Assembly: GCA_019321725.1 (NCBI GenBank)
Contig: CM033108.1
Span: 7,210,060-7,274,059, forward strand
Source: Paulownia fortunei
Lineage: Eukaryota > Streptophyta > Magnoliopsida > Lamiales > Paulowniaceae
Direction of reading: 5' to 3'
Length of the DNA stretch: 64,000 nt
Shown: one piece after another, positions 48,646 to 60,452 of the stretch
Position numbering within the stretch: position 1 is the stretch's first letter
How the letters are laid out: each line of letters begins with the position of its first letter
The notes under the pieces: model-generated
What the model saw: only the letters and a program-made list of their open reading frames with translations
What the model was told of the DNA's origin: nothing
The model's database searches: none
Position numbers and translations under genes: made by a program

Positions 48646-48905
48646 CGGGCAATGCAGTATTGCCTCGCTTGGATGCACTTTCACCCAGGCAAGGCAACAT
48701 GGCCTTACCTAGAGGTTTTTTTGCCCGAGCAAGACAATGTGGCCTCACCTAGGTGCACTTTCATCCACGAGAGGTAGTGTGGCATCGCCCAGATGTATTT
48801 TTGCTTAGATGAGGCAATGTGGCCTCGCCTGGATATATTTCTGCCCAAGCCAAGTAGCATGGCCTCATCCAAATGCTCTTCTACCCAGTAAGGCAGCGGG
48901 GCCTC
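48646..48905. repeat. 40-bp minisatellite, right part
   Basis: Continuation of the array at 46216-46591 with the same unit (GGCAACATGGCCT, GCCTCGCCTGGATATATTTC, CTGCCCAAGC). It stops before 48915. Confidence 0.85.
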
Positions 48906-49429
48906 ACTCGACATTTTATGAGCATGAGTCTTCCGTTTGCTAAATCAATCATTTTTTGTGCTTACCAAATACTGCTTCAATTATTCTTTCCTTACTTTGT
49001 AAAGAGTTTCTATTTTTATTAGTTTTTGGGAAAAACTTTATAATCCTTTTGATCATCTATCTCTTTCGTGGTTGCGAAGGAATTACTTCATCACAGGAGT
49101 ATTAAGTTTTTGGTCCATTTTTTGCCAAAAATGGGGAATATGATGGATAGTTTAAGTACTCATCTGCTAATGATATAGCCCTCCAAAGACAGGTTGCTAT
49201 GAAGGTTTGAGACCTCTAGGTAGGAATTAGAGATTTTGATTTAGGGCTTAGCCTTTTAGCTAGAACTTAGAAATATTTCAGTCTTTTATTTCAGACTCAT
49301 GTTGCTTTGATCTTTTCTTTTTACTTGGCTGCATGTTGAGCGTAGGATGTTTTGTACAATTTTGAGAAGATTTGTTTTGTTTTGCCTTATTGTTGCTAAT
49401 ATCTTATTATAATTATTTTTTCAGTGACG

Positions 49430-49830
49430 GGCTAGGAGTTACTTTGCCCATGGAGATTGGTAGAGCGAGATATTATTGTGCCCATGTCTAAGTCGTGTCT
49501 TAAGAGATATTGCTTTACTCGAGGTTAAGTTATGCCTAGAAAGAGGTAGCCTTGTCTTGGGCTAAGTTGAGCAAGATGATGGTTAGCTTTGCCCAAGACT
49601 AAGTTATGTCGAGAGAAAGGTAGCCTTGTTGTGGACTGAGTTGTGTCTGTAGATGGGTGGCCTTACGAAGGGCTAAGTTATGCCCAAGGTAGGATGGACT
49701 TACCTTGGACTAAGTTATGCTCGGGAAGGGGTAGCCTCAGCCAGGTCTTAGTTGTACCTGAAGAGGGATAGCCTTGCTTAGGATAAAGTTATGTCTTGGG
49801 AGAGGTAGCCTCACATGGGTTTGTTAATAT
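49430..49830. repeat. Second minisatellite, about 37-40 bp unit
   Basis: About ten degenerate units built on GGCTAAGTTATGCCC, GAGAGGTAGCCTTG and close variants. It belongs to the same LTR element as the 40-bp array and shares words such as GCC(T/C)GAG with it, but has its own unit. Confidence 0.75.
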
Positions 49831-51174
49831 GCTTCCACGAGCCTCTTTTGACATCTTATAAGCATATTTTGTTACTTAGCCTTAAGTCATTGTGAACTTT
49901 TTACATTTAAGCATTGTTATGCTTTCCAAAGAGTACAAATAAACTTCAAATATATGGCTATTGTGATGCCTCACAATGAGTCTGGGCCTCTTATAAGTAG
50001 GTGTTGTAATGCTCTAATATGAGCCCTCAGGCTTCGTATAGTTGATTATTTCGACGCCCTACCACGAGTGTTTTACTCAACTTTTTATAGGTAAGCTTTT
50101 GTATATTGTATGAGTTATGATCCCCTGAGTGTACATAATGGATCTTCTTTTACTACTTGCGAAATAATTATCGTAAGCGCACTCTGAAAGGAGGCTTTTG
50201 CTTCACACTGGAGTGTGATGTAGGGGGAGACACTTGTCATCATACCATGGTGCGTCCCAAGTGGAGGAGCTTGCCACCAAACTAGAGGAGTATGCTCCAA
50301 TAAGAGATGCTTGTGTTAAATTAGAGGAGGACACTCTTGGGAGGATGCTTAGCATAGTGTTTTTCTCTTTACTCAGATCCTATTCCTTAGGGGCTCTTCT
50401 TACTTCTTATTTGTCTTTTTGAGGATCAGGTTACCCCCTAGTGCTCAACTTTATATTAGGACGACATCCTTATTTTGCTTCAGAAAGAACTTTAGTAAGG
50501 GACATGTATTCCTTCAAGTGGCCTTCTATACAAGTAGTGTTGTGGGTTACACTGTTTGGGACTTTATCAGTCCTTTTGCACCCTCCTTATGTCATTATTT
50601 GGATAGTGATATTTGGCTACAACTCTCGATTATAACTTTCTCTTTTCATGGTTCTTCATATTTTGGCTCTTTTCGTCTTGCTTTAGTCTTTATGGGAGTT
50701 GTGGGCAAGATTTTGATATCATTAGGATGGAAATTTTGCATGTTGTTGGAGTAGATTTGAGGCCACATGGATAGATGCTCCTAAGGCTGTTGGGGTATAA
50801 GCTTATTGGTTGTAGGGGCACATGTTCCTAATGATGCGCAAGGTCCTGGGGCCACAAAGGTGGACACTTCTGGGGGTCGTTGGGGCGTGAGATCCTTAGG
50901 TCACAAAGCTTGTTCACGCCATGGTGGATTATTGCTCTTGTTGCCACCTTTGTTGAGCATCCTCTATCGACACTAAGGGGCCATCTTGTGTGATCTACAA
51001 TGTTGTCACTCTGGCTTGTATTCTTTGTTGTGGAGGTTATAGATCATATCGATGGGGAAAACTTTGGAATTGTTGGTCTATTCTGTTGTGTGTAGGTCTT
51101 TCTTTATGAGGCGCATCGTGAACGCCAGATCTCATTAGTATTCTTAATATCGAGGTAGGTCTTCCTACAGATGA

Positions 51175-51524
51175 TGACAAAATAATGTGGAATAATTTTG
51201 AATCTCTTTGAACTTGCATTTCCATGCAAACCTTTCTCGCCAGGGATTGATTGTTGGATAACTTCCTACATATGACACAAACTAAGGGTTAGGGTCCTCA
51301 TGATTATTCAAGGGATAACCCTCTAATGCTCAGTCAGAACTAGAGCAAAAGATACTAAGAGAATGACTGAAAGCCGTAAATACTCAATGTAAATCAGCTA
51401 CCTCAAACTTAATGAAGGAAATGGTATTTATAGGTATTCAATTAAGAGTAATATTCTCATGTGGTAGGGTACATGTGTTGATATACCTTGAGCTCGGATC
51501 TATGGGACTAGGCTTATTTATTCA
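51175..51524 (-). repeat. 5' LTR of the minus-strand element
   Basis: Direct repeat of 45798-46126. The minus strand carries CCTATAAATACC at about 51425-51432. The bases just inside (below 51175) do not show a clear primer-binding site. Confidence 0.65.
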
Positions 51525-54500
51525 ACTGGACATAGATATTTAATTGTTTGTGTGTGTGTAAATGCATATAAATGTGAATGAGTTATATGTGTAAAAAACT
51601 AATTAAGGATTAATAATTTGAATCTCTCTCTTTTTTATTTTTCGTTTTTCATCCCTCTCTCTACACCAGTCGGTAAAGCACACTCAATTTTTTATGTAAA
51701 AGAACAATAATGATAAAAAGAATTTTGCATGTAAAATTAAAATAAAATATGATAGAATTCATAAGAAGGAGAAAGAAGAGATACGAGAGGATTTAAACAA
51801 ATATGATAAAAAGAAAAAAATTGAGAGAAATAAGAGACAATGTATGCGAGATATAACATAAAAGAAAAAAGGGGACACAAGAGTAGAGAGAATGTGAAAA
51901 AGAATATAAGAGAAATGAGAGAGAAATATAATTGTCAGCTACACCAAATTTATTACTCATCTTCATCAATTCTTAATATTTTATCTACAATTATATGCAC
52001 ACACACACACAATATATATGTAAATATGTGGGTGGCAAGTTGCTAAGTGGGGTGGCGGGAGGTGTTAGGGTGGGGAAGACGAGTACGAGTGGGTGTATAG
52101 TCCAGTTTTTGGTTTGTGTAGTTTGGTTCAGGAAACCAAAATATCGAATTGCATTTTTTCCTACCTGATATCAACCTAATATACTCGAATACTCGATTTA
52201 TTGAGTTTTTTTTTCTCTTTTTCTAGCAAAAGGCCAGAGGCACTATCTAGATTATGGAAATAAATCTTTTCTTTCTTTCTCCACTTCTTCCTTTTCTTTT
52301 CTTCTCTTCTTTTTCTCTCTTTCTTCCTCTCTTCTTCTTCAATTTTTTCCTTCACCTCAGTTGAAAAAAATATGTGGATAGAGGAGCTTGGGTTTAGAAA
52401 CACATTTTTTTCTTTGTCCAACACTTCTCTTTCTTTTTTCCTTCTCTTCTTCTTCCCTCTTTCTTTCTCTATTCTCTTCTTCTTCTTTCTATTAGTTGAA
52501 AAATATATATGAATAGAGGAGCTTGGGTGCTCTTCTAGTTTTCTTCTCTTCTTGTGATTGTAACTGTGAAATGAAAATGAAGAACTTCAACCCCTAGCCC
52601 TAAATCTATTTCGTTCCTTTTTTTTAAAAAATAATTAGGTATTTGATCAGGTAGTATAATACTACCCTAATACCCTGACCTAAAGTTTTAAGGTCAGGTT
52701 TCATACTATAAACCCATTTTTTTAAATTTCAACCCGATTAGGTTGGAATCCAAAAATAAAATAAAATGGGACCTGAATGCCCATACCTAGAAGGTAGGGC
52801 ATATGATAGCATGAGGTAGGGCTGATGAATTTTAAAAAACCTCCCATTAACGCCCCGTCAATATTGATTTATGATAAAAAGTGCAATTTGAAATCTTAAA
52901 CAAAAACCGCACTATCCCATTATATAAGTAAAGTAGATAATTAAACCTATTACCCATTATTTAATATTATAAAATGTTCAATGGGCTATTGACCAACTCC
53001 AATCAAAGTCCAAACCTTAGCTCTCAACACTCAACTGTCCTTGTAGTACTTAATATTAATTATTATTTTTATCTCATTTTATTTGAATGCAATTTACACT
53101 AAATATTGTAGCTTTTGTAATTTTCAAAACTTACTCCTCATATTTCTATTTTGAAGAAACTTTATTGTTATTGTTTGAATATTTTTTTACATCAATTGAA
53201 TTTTTTTACCCTAATTTATTTTTCTTTTGCAATTACATGATCGTTTTTGTTGATTAAAATTGTTAAACGACCTGCAACCACCCTAAATTATACGTTTGAT
53301 TTTACTTAGCAAAATCACAATTTGAAATTAATATTAAGTAAAACTGCATATAACAATTCGATTTGAAATTAGTAAAAAAAACTACCAAACTGCACTATGA
53401 TCACTCTTAGTTGGGTGGGGGTTGGCGTCTGGTGGCTGGTGGCAGGTGGCAGTGTGTTGGTTGGGATAGAAGGTGGTGGATGGGTGCGAAATAAGGAAAA
53501 AGAGAAAAAAATAAATGGGGAAGACGGTAATAAAAAGAAAAAGCTACTTGATTTCTTTATTAATTAAAATGGAAAAATAAAAAAAGAATTTTATGTAAAT
53601 TTTAACTTATTTATTATTAATTAATTAATTAATTAATTTTAAAATTGAAAAAATAAATTTTATATTTTTTCAATATGTTTACTTAATTAATTATATATCT
53701 AAACATAATTAACCTATTTCTTTAATCAGAAATAAAATATTAATTAGTTAACAAATAGAAAATGGATGTTGCATATTCCTTTTAATTTATTTACTTTTTT
53801 AAGTAATATACTAATCATAGTTAAGCTCCTTCTTTAGTCACCTATTGATTACTAATCAATAAAAAATTAAATTCTTTACTATATTTTATTTGTTAAAATA
53901 TAATAGATAAAACTAATATTACATGACATAATTTGGTAATAGAAAGATAAATTAATAATTTAAAATGAAATTAAAAAATAAAATGAAAAAGAAATATGAA
54001 AGGAAAAAATTAGTTGAAAATAATTTTTTCAACAAAATATATATTAACACACGTCCAGGTCCATAGGCACATGCTCAGAGAATAAGGGTATTTTTGTCAT
54101 CCAAAATTGGTTAAAACCGAAGACCAAAAAATCCAAGGGTATACTTGGAAAAGAATTGCTTTTCCTTTTTCTTTAGATGATGTCTTTCATGCTAGTATTT
54201 ATTTATTAAGGGAATTTATACAAAAAATAATATTGAAAGGGGTAGTTGGTGTAATTACCTAAACAACAAATGATGCTTTTATAATTAAGCCAAATCTCAT
54301 GGGATATATGTGTAGTTATTCCTTTTAACTATCTGTAAAGGGTTTTTGCATAGAGGCTTTGTATTCAAATAATTTTGATTGGTGGGGACATGAATTTTAG
54401 GGCAGAATACATTTTGCCTCCTTGAAGTATATCCCTTGTCCTTAGTACCCTATAAACAAAATTTTGTATCACTTACATCCCTAAATTATGCTATATAACA

Positions 54501-54669
54501 TTTATTCATCCCCTCTCATACTATGTGAAATGTTTTGTTGTCAATATTTCTTTTCTTTTCTTCATCATTTTTTTTTCTTGTTTCTTTTTCTTCCCCACCC
54601 TCACCTATCCACCCAACCACATCAAGCCTTTAGTGTACACAACTCCCTCCGCCTAGCTAGCTCCAGCCA
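51525..54669. other. Intergenic stretch with simple repeats, no gene seen
   Basis: Contains a CA run (about 51996-52010), a CT-rich tract (52260-52500), a TTAA run (about 53616-53637) and G-rich pieces at 52030-52090 and 53405-53490. Text at 52880-53395 (AGTGCA(A/G)TTTG at both inverted ends) may be a hAT-like MITE. The open frame 52424-52176 minus is purely low-complexity. Confidence 0.4.
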
Positions 54670-56696
54670 TGAGAGTAATGCCCAATGAGATAATTAGACA
54701 GTTTTGTACTAAATGCAATAATTTTTTTAATTAATTTTAATAAATTACGTATTTTTATCTTTATTTTGTTTTATTAATTAAGGTAAAGTCCTTAGATTAT
54801 ACATAGCTAGAGTTCATGGTCACTCATATAATGACGATCACGAAATATGTCTTTATGACTCTCTTACATTGTTCCAAGTTGGGAATCATTGAGATGAGAT
54901 ATCAATGATTCAACAAGACTTGTACATAAGATGAATGCTCGTAAGGAGAAATCTCGTTTTAGAGACTTTGGTGTAGACACTAGTGCATGTCTATAGGTGC
55001 TTGTTATGAAATAAATATACTAAACAACCTAGCCTAGAAATTTCTAATTGGGAATTGAATATTGTCAAATATAAAATTTTTACATTACAATAGTACAGGA
55101 TTAGTTCTTTATTTGATGCACCATAGTAATCTTGTGTAGAGTTGGTCATGCTTGACTTATTATCCAATTATAGTTTAATCACAAGATAAATATTATAGGT
55201 GAAATTTAATTATGTGTGGAGACTAATAAGTGTAAAGAAACGATCTATCACCTATTTAAATGGATAAGAGAATCTTATGTAATTTTTTACGGTTCTTGAT
55301 TTCAAAAGTCCTTTGCTAAGGTTGGATGAAAGTTAAAAAATAATTTTCTTCTTTTATTGTTGAGTCAAGTAACATGGAACGAGCACAAAGTTATTGGTTA
55401 ACTGGGGAGTTAATTGGGGTTCAACTAATAATCCATACCTAAAGCCCAATTAAAAAATTAGTTGATGTAAGGATCATACTTGTATCGTACTTATAATTGA
55501 AAATATTTGCTGCTTCACCTATATCTAGGTCCTCATTATATATTATTAGACGCTATTGGGATTGGTGTGTTCTTAGAATTAATGGGTCAATTCAAAGATG
55601 ATTAATCAAACAAAATAATTTTAATTATTTAGTTAAGTCATATTAGTTGTGAGCTAAATGCTAGGTTGGATAAGTTCATATTTTGCTAAGAGAAATAACT
55701 CTAATTTTGGATTAATTAATTTATTGAGCTTTAATTAATTCAAGTATTAAATTAATTTATTAATTAACATGATCTATTAAATAAATCTAATAAGATTAGA
55801 GAAAGTTCAATTGGAATAATTACTTAATTAAATAGATAAATTAATTAAGTAGGTCTTAATTAATTCACATGATGAATTAATTGAATTAATTGATTGAATC
55901 AATTAACTAAGCCTAATTAATTTAAGAACGTAGGTTCAATGGATACGGACTTGATGGGATCAAGACCCAAGATGATGAAAAATTAAGTCCTAGAGGAAAA
56001 AAGAATTAATGTAGTTTGATGAGTATACGATGTTATCCATAAGAGTCCTTTATGCACAAAAAACTTCCTTAATAAGGTAGAATCCCACATAGATTGAGAG
56101 TCACATTGGGAAAGTAGACGCTTAAATAGCCTATTGAGATAAAAAATTACAAGGCAACTTTAGAGAAAAAATCAAAAAAAATTTAGCCTCCTTGAAGCAT
56201 AAAACCTTGCACTCACATTCTCCATTTAGTTTGATTTTGTGTTCTTTTGTTCTACTCTCTTGAATAAAACACCTTAAAAATAATATACTTATATACAAAA
56301 TATTTGTACTATTACTTGAATTATTGAATCAAACTTACTAGCATAAGTTCGATATCATGTGGGTATCTAAAGTATTGGTCAACTTTAGAGGGAAAATACT
56401 TAGAACTCTTAGGGGAATCGGTTTCATAGAAGGGGTACTAGTTCATAATTGTAATTATTAACTCAGTTGTGGGAAATTTAGAACAATCTGGATCATTTCA
56501 TAGTGTGTTGTACTCAACCAAAAGCTTAAGATATAAGTCTTAAACTTAACTAATGCAAGAATTAAATATTGCATAATTAATCAAATCGCGATAGCAACAG
56601 GATACATGGATAATTAAGAATACCATAATTTGTATGTTTTGAAAAGTTATAAAATTCAAAAGCATCATAAATTTCAGGGTCTATACAAATCTAACA
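54670..56696 (-). mobile_element. LTR-like repeat X5
   Basis: Collinear with X4: AAGGTAAAGTCCTTAGAT near 54780, GGTTGGATGAAAG near 55320, the TTAATTAATT tract near 55720-55920 and an end at ATCTAACA (56696). On the minus strand it begins TGTTAGATTTGTATAG, very close to the X6 start TGTTGGGTTTGTGTAG. The left end, TGAGAGTAATG, is diverged, and the flanking pentamers do not match. No genes inside. Confidence 0.6.
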
Positions 56697-56929
56697 GTGT
56701 TGTCAGGGCTTACATTATGTGAGTTTAATTCTTCATATTTAGGTTTTATTCGATTTGCATATAAATTAGATTTAAATTATTTATGGGATAAACATTGTGC
56801 AGTTTTTATGAGGATCAAAAATCTTTTTTTTTGTTTGGGATCAAGTGGATTTCTATTTTACACTAAATGGGATGAAACTTACCAGCTACATACAAACAGA
56901 TTGTGAGCGGCCACTATGTAATTTGGTTG

Positions 56930-57245
56930 CACAACCCGTCAATCGACGGGTGGCTTGGGAGCTAGGTGACAACCTAGCGCTAAGGCACTGTCAAGCAACG
57001 AGCGGGGCAGTAGGTAAGTTCTGCACGCTTGACATGCAAAACAAGTACTAACTACATTCCCAACTTAATATAACTTGACAAGCGCTGGGTTTTGGCATAG
57101 TGCATGTTGCGCTGGGTGCTGGTAGGCCAGTGTACGATGGGTGAGAGCACTAAGCATACTAGGAGCTTACTATTGGTAGCCCGTGCACACAACGTGCATG
57201 GTTAGGCTTATCACAGTAAGGCAACAACCTTGGGTTGTTGTCTCG
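56930..57245. other. GC-rich island with clustered palindromes
   Basis: Short inverted repeats occur close together: CCCGTCAATCGACGGG (about 56936), TAGCGCTA (about 56977), GTGCAC with a nearby CGTGCATGG (about 57184-57200) and CAACAACCTTGGGTTGTTG (about 57223). The frames at 56697-57051 have no known domain. The origin is unknown. Confidence 0.5.
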
Positions 57246-58067
57246 TCTCTTTTTAACTTGCAAGGATTGCACAACTTAGGGTTTTTCAGTTTAGAGATGA
57301 AAAATTGATTTAATGTAAGAAAAAATTTCTATGACAAAACTGTAATTAAATTCAAAATTTGAAAGAAAAGGCACAAAACATGATCGACAAATTTCATATT
57401 TTTTTATTATCTTATTATGATTGAACAACAAGCCCCATGGATGATAATGGAGCCTATACCAATTGTATTGGTTTAGTTTAATACATTAAATGGTTTTACA
57501 GATTTTGAATAAAATGAGGCATGTGAGTTTCGCTTTTTATTTAAAAAAATTCAAAATATATTTCTGTTTCCTTCCTATGTGCCTCCCTTTGAAATTTATT
57601 ATAAGGCTTCTTGTAGTTTTTTAAATGTAATGAGAGTATAATAATTTGGTAAGATTTTCTTTTTGTTTTAACAGACATTACAAAAAGAATGAGACTAAAT
57701 TGATGGAATGTGTGGAAAGGAGATCCATGTATGCATAGGATGTATAGGTAACATATATGACCTTTTTTTATTTTAATAGAATGACCTTGATGTGGCCCGT
57801 GTCTATCACATAGGAAGAGAGGCTCATGATCTTCCGTAGATTTAAAGTATGTATATGATGCATGGTGTGGTTATTTAATATTTTTCTTATGATGCGTGCT
57901 TGCGATCATTAAGATAGATGACATTAAATAAACTAGATAAAAAATTGATCTGACATTGCATGTAAATAATGTGTTTCTTTCAAGTAGAAAATTGAAAGGT
58001 TCGATATTAAGTGAAAATATGTAAAATTAGATTAGATCCAATCATCCATACCTTCCATCATAAGCAG

Positions 58068-58768
58068 TGGTATACTGATTTGCTACCATATTTAGTCTAT
58101 CGGCCACAAGTGATAGGATGTGTTAAGTGTAAGCAAGTTGTGACCGCTGCTAAGCATTGGATGCTCATAGGATGAATTCACCTTTTTTGCGGCTCATAGT
58201 ATTAGGGACATTGAGATACTTTGGCTATATGAATATTTGATGGGTTTTGCTTAACATTAAATGCCCTAAGGTCGTCATAATATTCGGTCTATAGAAGAGA
58301 TCTCACAAAGTAACTCGAGAATTGCATTGGATGCATATGATGGGAATTAATTGGATCTCGAGCCTAATAAGAAATAGGATTTTCTCAAAGTTCTCTCACG
58401 AGGGTGATGAAATTAGAATAAAATAGTGGGAGTTATTTATTATTAAAAGACCTACATTATAAATATGATGTTGAATGGATGAATGCTTATTTTCTACCCT
58501 GGATTTATTTTTGTAGATGGACAAACATGGCTAAAATTCTACTTGCTAGTATTTTGGACACAAATAAACTCACTGGGTCCAATTATCTTGATTCGCTTCA
58601 AAACTTAAAAGATCTCCCTGCATTTGGAAAATGTCTTATTTTCTTTGGCTGGTGCCTCATTTGAATCTACCAGAGGATGAGGATTTTTTAGCATCGCAAG
58701 CAAGTTGAGGATAATCTACAAGCTAGATACTACAAGTTGGACATTAATGTCAAATGCGTTGCAAAAGT
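58068..58768 (+). pseudogene. Ty1-Copia retrotransposon leader and gag remnant
   Basis: From 58528 the plus strand encodes MAKILLASILDTNKLTGSNY, the typical N-terminus of Copia gag (the SILD.NKLTG.N motif). The frame is then disturbed, but after stops and shifts the peptide QARYYKLDIN near 58720 matches the next conserved gag segment. About 460 bases upstream, at 58072, GTGGTATACTGATT resembles the Copia primer-binding site complementary to initiator methionine tRNA, so the 5' LTR probably lies between about 57300 and 58070. No protease, integrase or reverse transcriptase follows; LTR-like repeat X6 begins at 58769 instead. Confidence 0.65.
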
Positions 58769-60452
58769 TGTTGGGTTTGTGTAGTCTTAGGAAATGTTAA
58801 CGAAGCAGAATTTATTTTTTTTAAAATTTGAAATAAAAGTACATCACATATAAATAAAACAAATTCCGGAACCTATTCACAATTATTTAATTATATATTT
58901 TTTAATACCTAGTGTAATAAGGTTTAAAAAATAACTACGTGATTAACTTTCTTTTGAAGACAATGCACCTTCACGAATATTGATTCCATACCCTTATTGG
59001 AATAGCTTGCTTAGATCCCCTAAGTGTTACCCCTCTAAGCATATCTATACGTTAGAATTTCCATAGCAATTAGATTTATGCTAGTGATGGACATATTTCA
59101 AATTAGGTTCAAGCGCCATCCAACTGCAGCCTAATGAAACATTCAGGCCCAAACAACTCAAGTCATGTAAGATGCCCATGCGGTCCAAAAATATGAGATA
59201 TTATTCTAAAAAGGCACACAGGCCCATGAGGGCCCAAATCATTTCAAAGTCCCAAGCAAACCATGTCCCACTTAAACATGTATTAATACCCCTCATTCTC
59301 ATTTCTAAGGTATACAATCTGTTTGTTCATTCTATCTTATTCAACTATTGTTTTCTCTCTAGAACCAGTGCTAACTTAAGCATCGAAGGGGTTTTTCTAG
59401 GACACTCCCGTGTACCCTTAATAATTTGTTTATGTTATAGACAGAAACCCCTCTATCTAATAGTTGTTAAGAAGGATCAATTCCATAAGGAGTTATTCAT
59501 CTCCAAACCTTAGATAACACACCATATCTGCTAGTAATCCAAAAACCTATTCTACTCTAGAATTTATAGAGTTCAATTCTTAATTCAACTCATGAATAGA
59601 AGAATTGAACTATAATCAAAAGGTGAACCTTATGATAGAAGAAAAGAATCAAATGAAGAAGATAAGTGGTACGGGACCAATGGGGAGTCCTTATTTAAGA
59701 CTCCTCCAACTTTAATCTTATGGTTCCACTTGCTTCCTTCTTTAATTTGATCCCTTATTTCCATCAAACTCCAAGACAAGTTAAATTCTTATAATTAAAC
59801 TACCTAGCGTGCCTCATACGAGCATATTAACTTGGGCTTGGTCTTTGATTAATTTAATTAAGTTTAATTAATTGATCCTCATTAATTAAATTAATTTAAT
59901 TTAATTAATTAATCCAATTAATGAATTAATTAATTTTACTTGGAATTTCTAATCATATTCGAACCTATTAAATAATTTTTATCTAGTATGCCCATTTTAA
60001 TAAATTAATTAACTTGATTATATACAGTGCTCCTAATCATGTTAGGTCCAACTAAATAATTACATTTTTTAATTAGATAAATTAAGTTAACTCCTTAAAT
60101 TAATTTATATCCTACTTAATTAATTAATTAGTCCACATGGGCTCTGTAATTTTATTAAGTTCAATTAAATAATTTAATTATTTAATTAAATAAATTATTC
60201 AATTCCTTAATTTAATTTGAGCCTCAAATTAGTTAATTTGATCTAACTTCTTGGATTTATTCTATGAACCCACAAGTCATGAAAATCAGTACATTATGAC
60301 TATCTATTATTAAGTAAAGTTGCAAACTTTTTCAATTATAAATATTATGCATGCAAGTACAATCATTCATTCAACTAATTTTTCAATTGAGCCTAAAATA
60401 TAAGAACTCAATAGCTATCTATTAATTCCCAATATCTTGATATTGACAATAG
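58769..60452 (+). mobile_element. LTR-like repeat X6, left part
   Basis: Begins TGTTGGGTTTGTGTAG directly after the gag remnant, and contains the family's TTAATTAATT tract at 59850-60240 and GAGCCTAAAATA near 60390. It is interrupted by a LINE at about 60453 and resumes at 63542. The start next to gag could be an insertion site or a deletion end. Confidence 0.6.

Larger units (their letters stand above)
45798..51524 (-). mobile_element. Non-autonomous LTR retrotransposon with minisatellites
   Basis: Two direct repeats, 45798-46126 and 51175-51524, bound this region. Both contain in the same order TGGAATAATT, GGGATTGATTG, AAGGGTTAG, CTCAATGTAAATCA and GTATTTATAGGT. Read on the minus strand they begin TGATAA / TGAATAA and end ATCA / GTCA. 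A purine-rich word CCAAGAGTGGGGGCT lies directly before the left repeat on the minus strand, as a polypurine tract should, which fixes the orientation. The flanks ACTTGG and ACTGG could be a decayed target duplication. No gag or pol frame exists. The interior is made of two minisatellite arrays and an inserted LTR-like repeat. This fits a LARD- or Tat/Retand-derived non-autonomous element; the exact family is uncertain. Confidence 0.65.

Noticed and set aside
50419..50754. A 111-codon plus frame as a membrane protein
   Set aside because: It lies inside the non-autonomous LTR element, shows no family match, and overlaps another frame.
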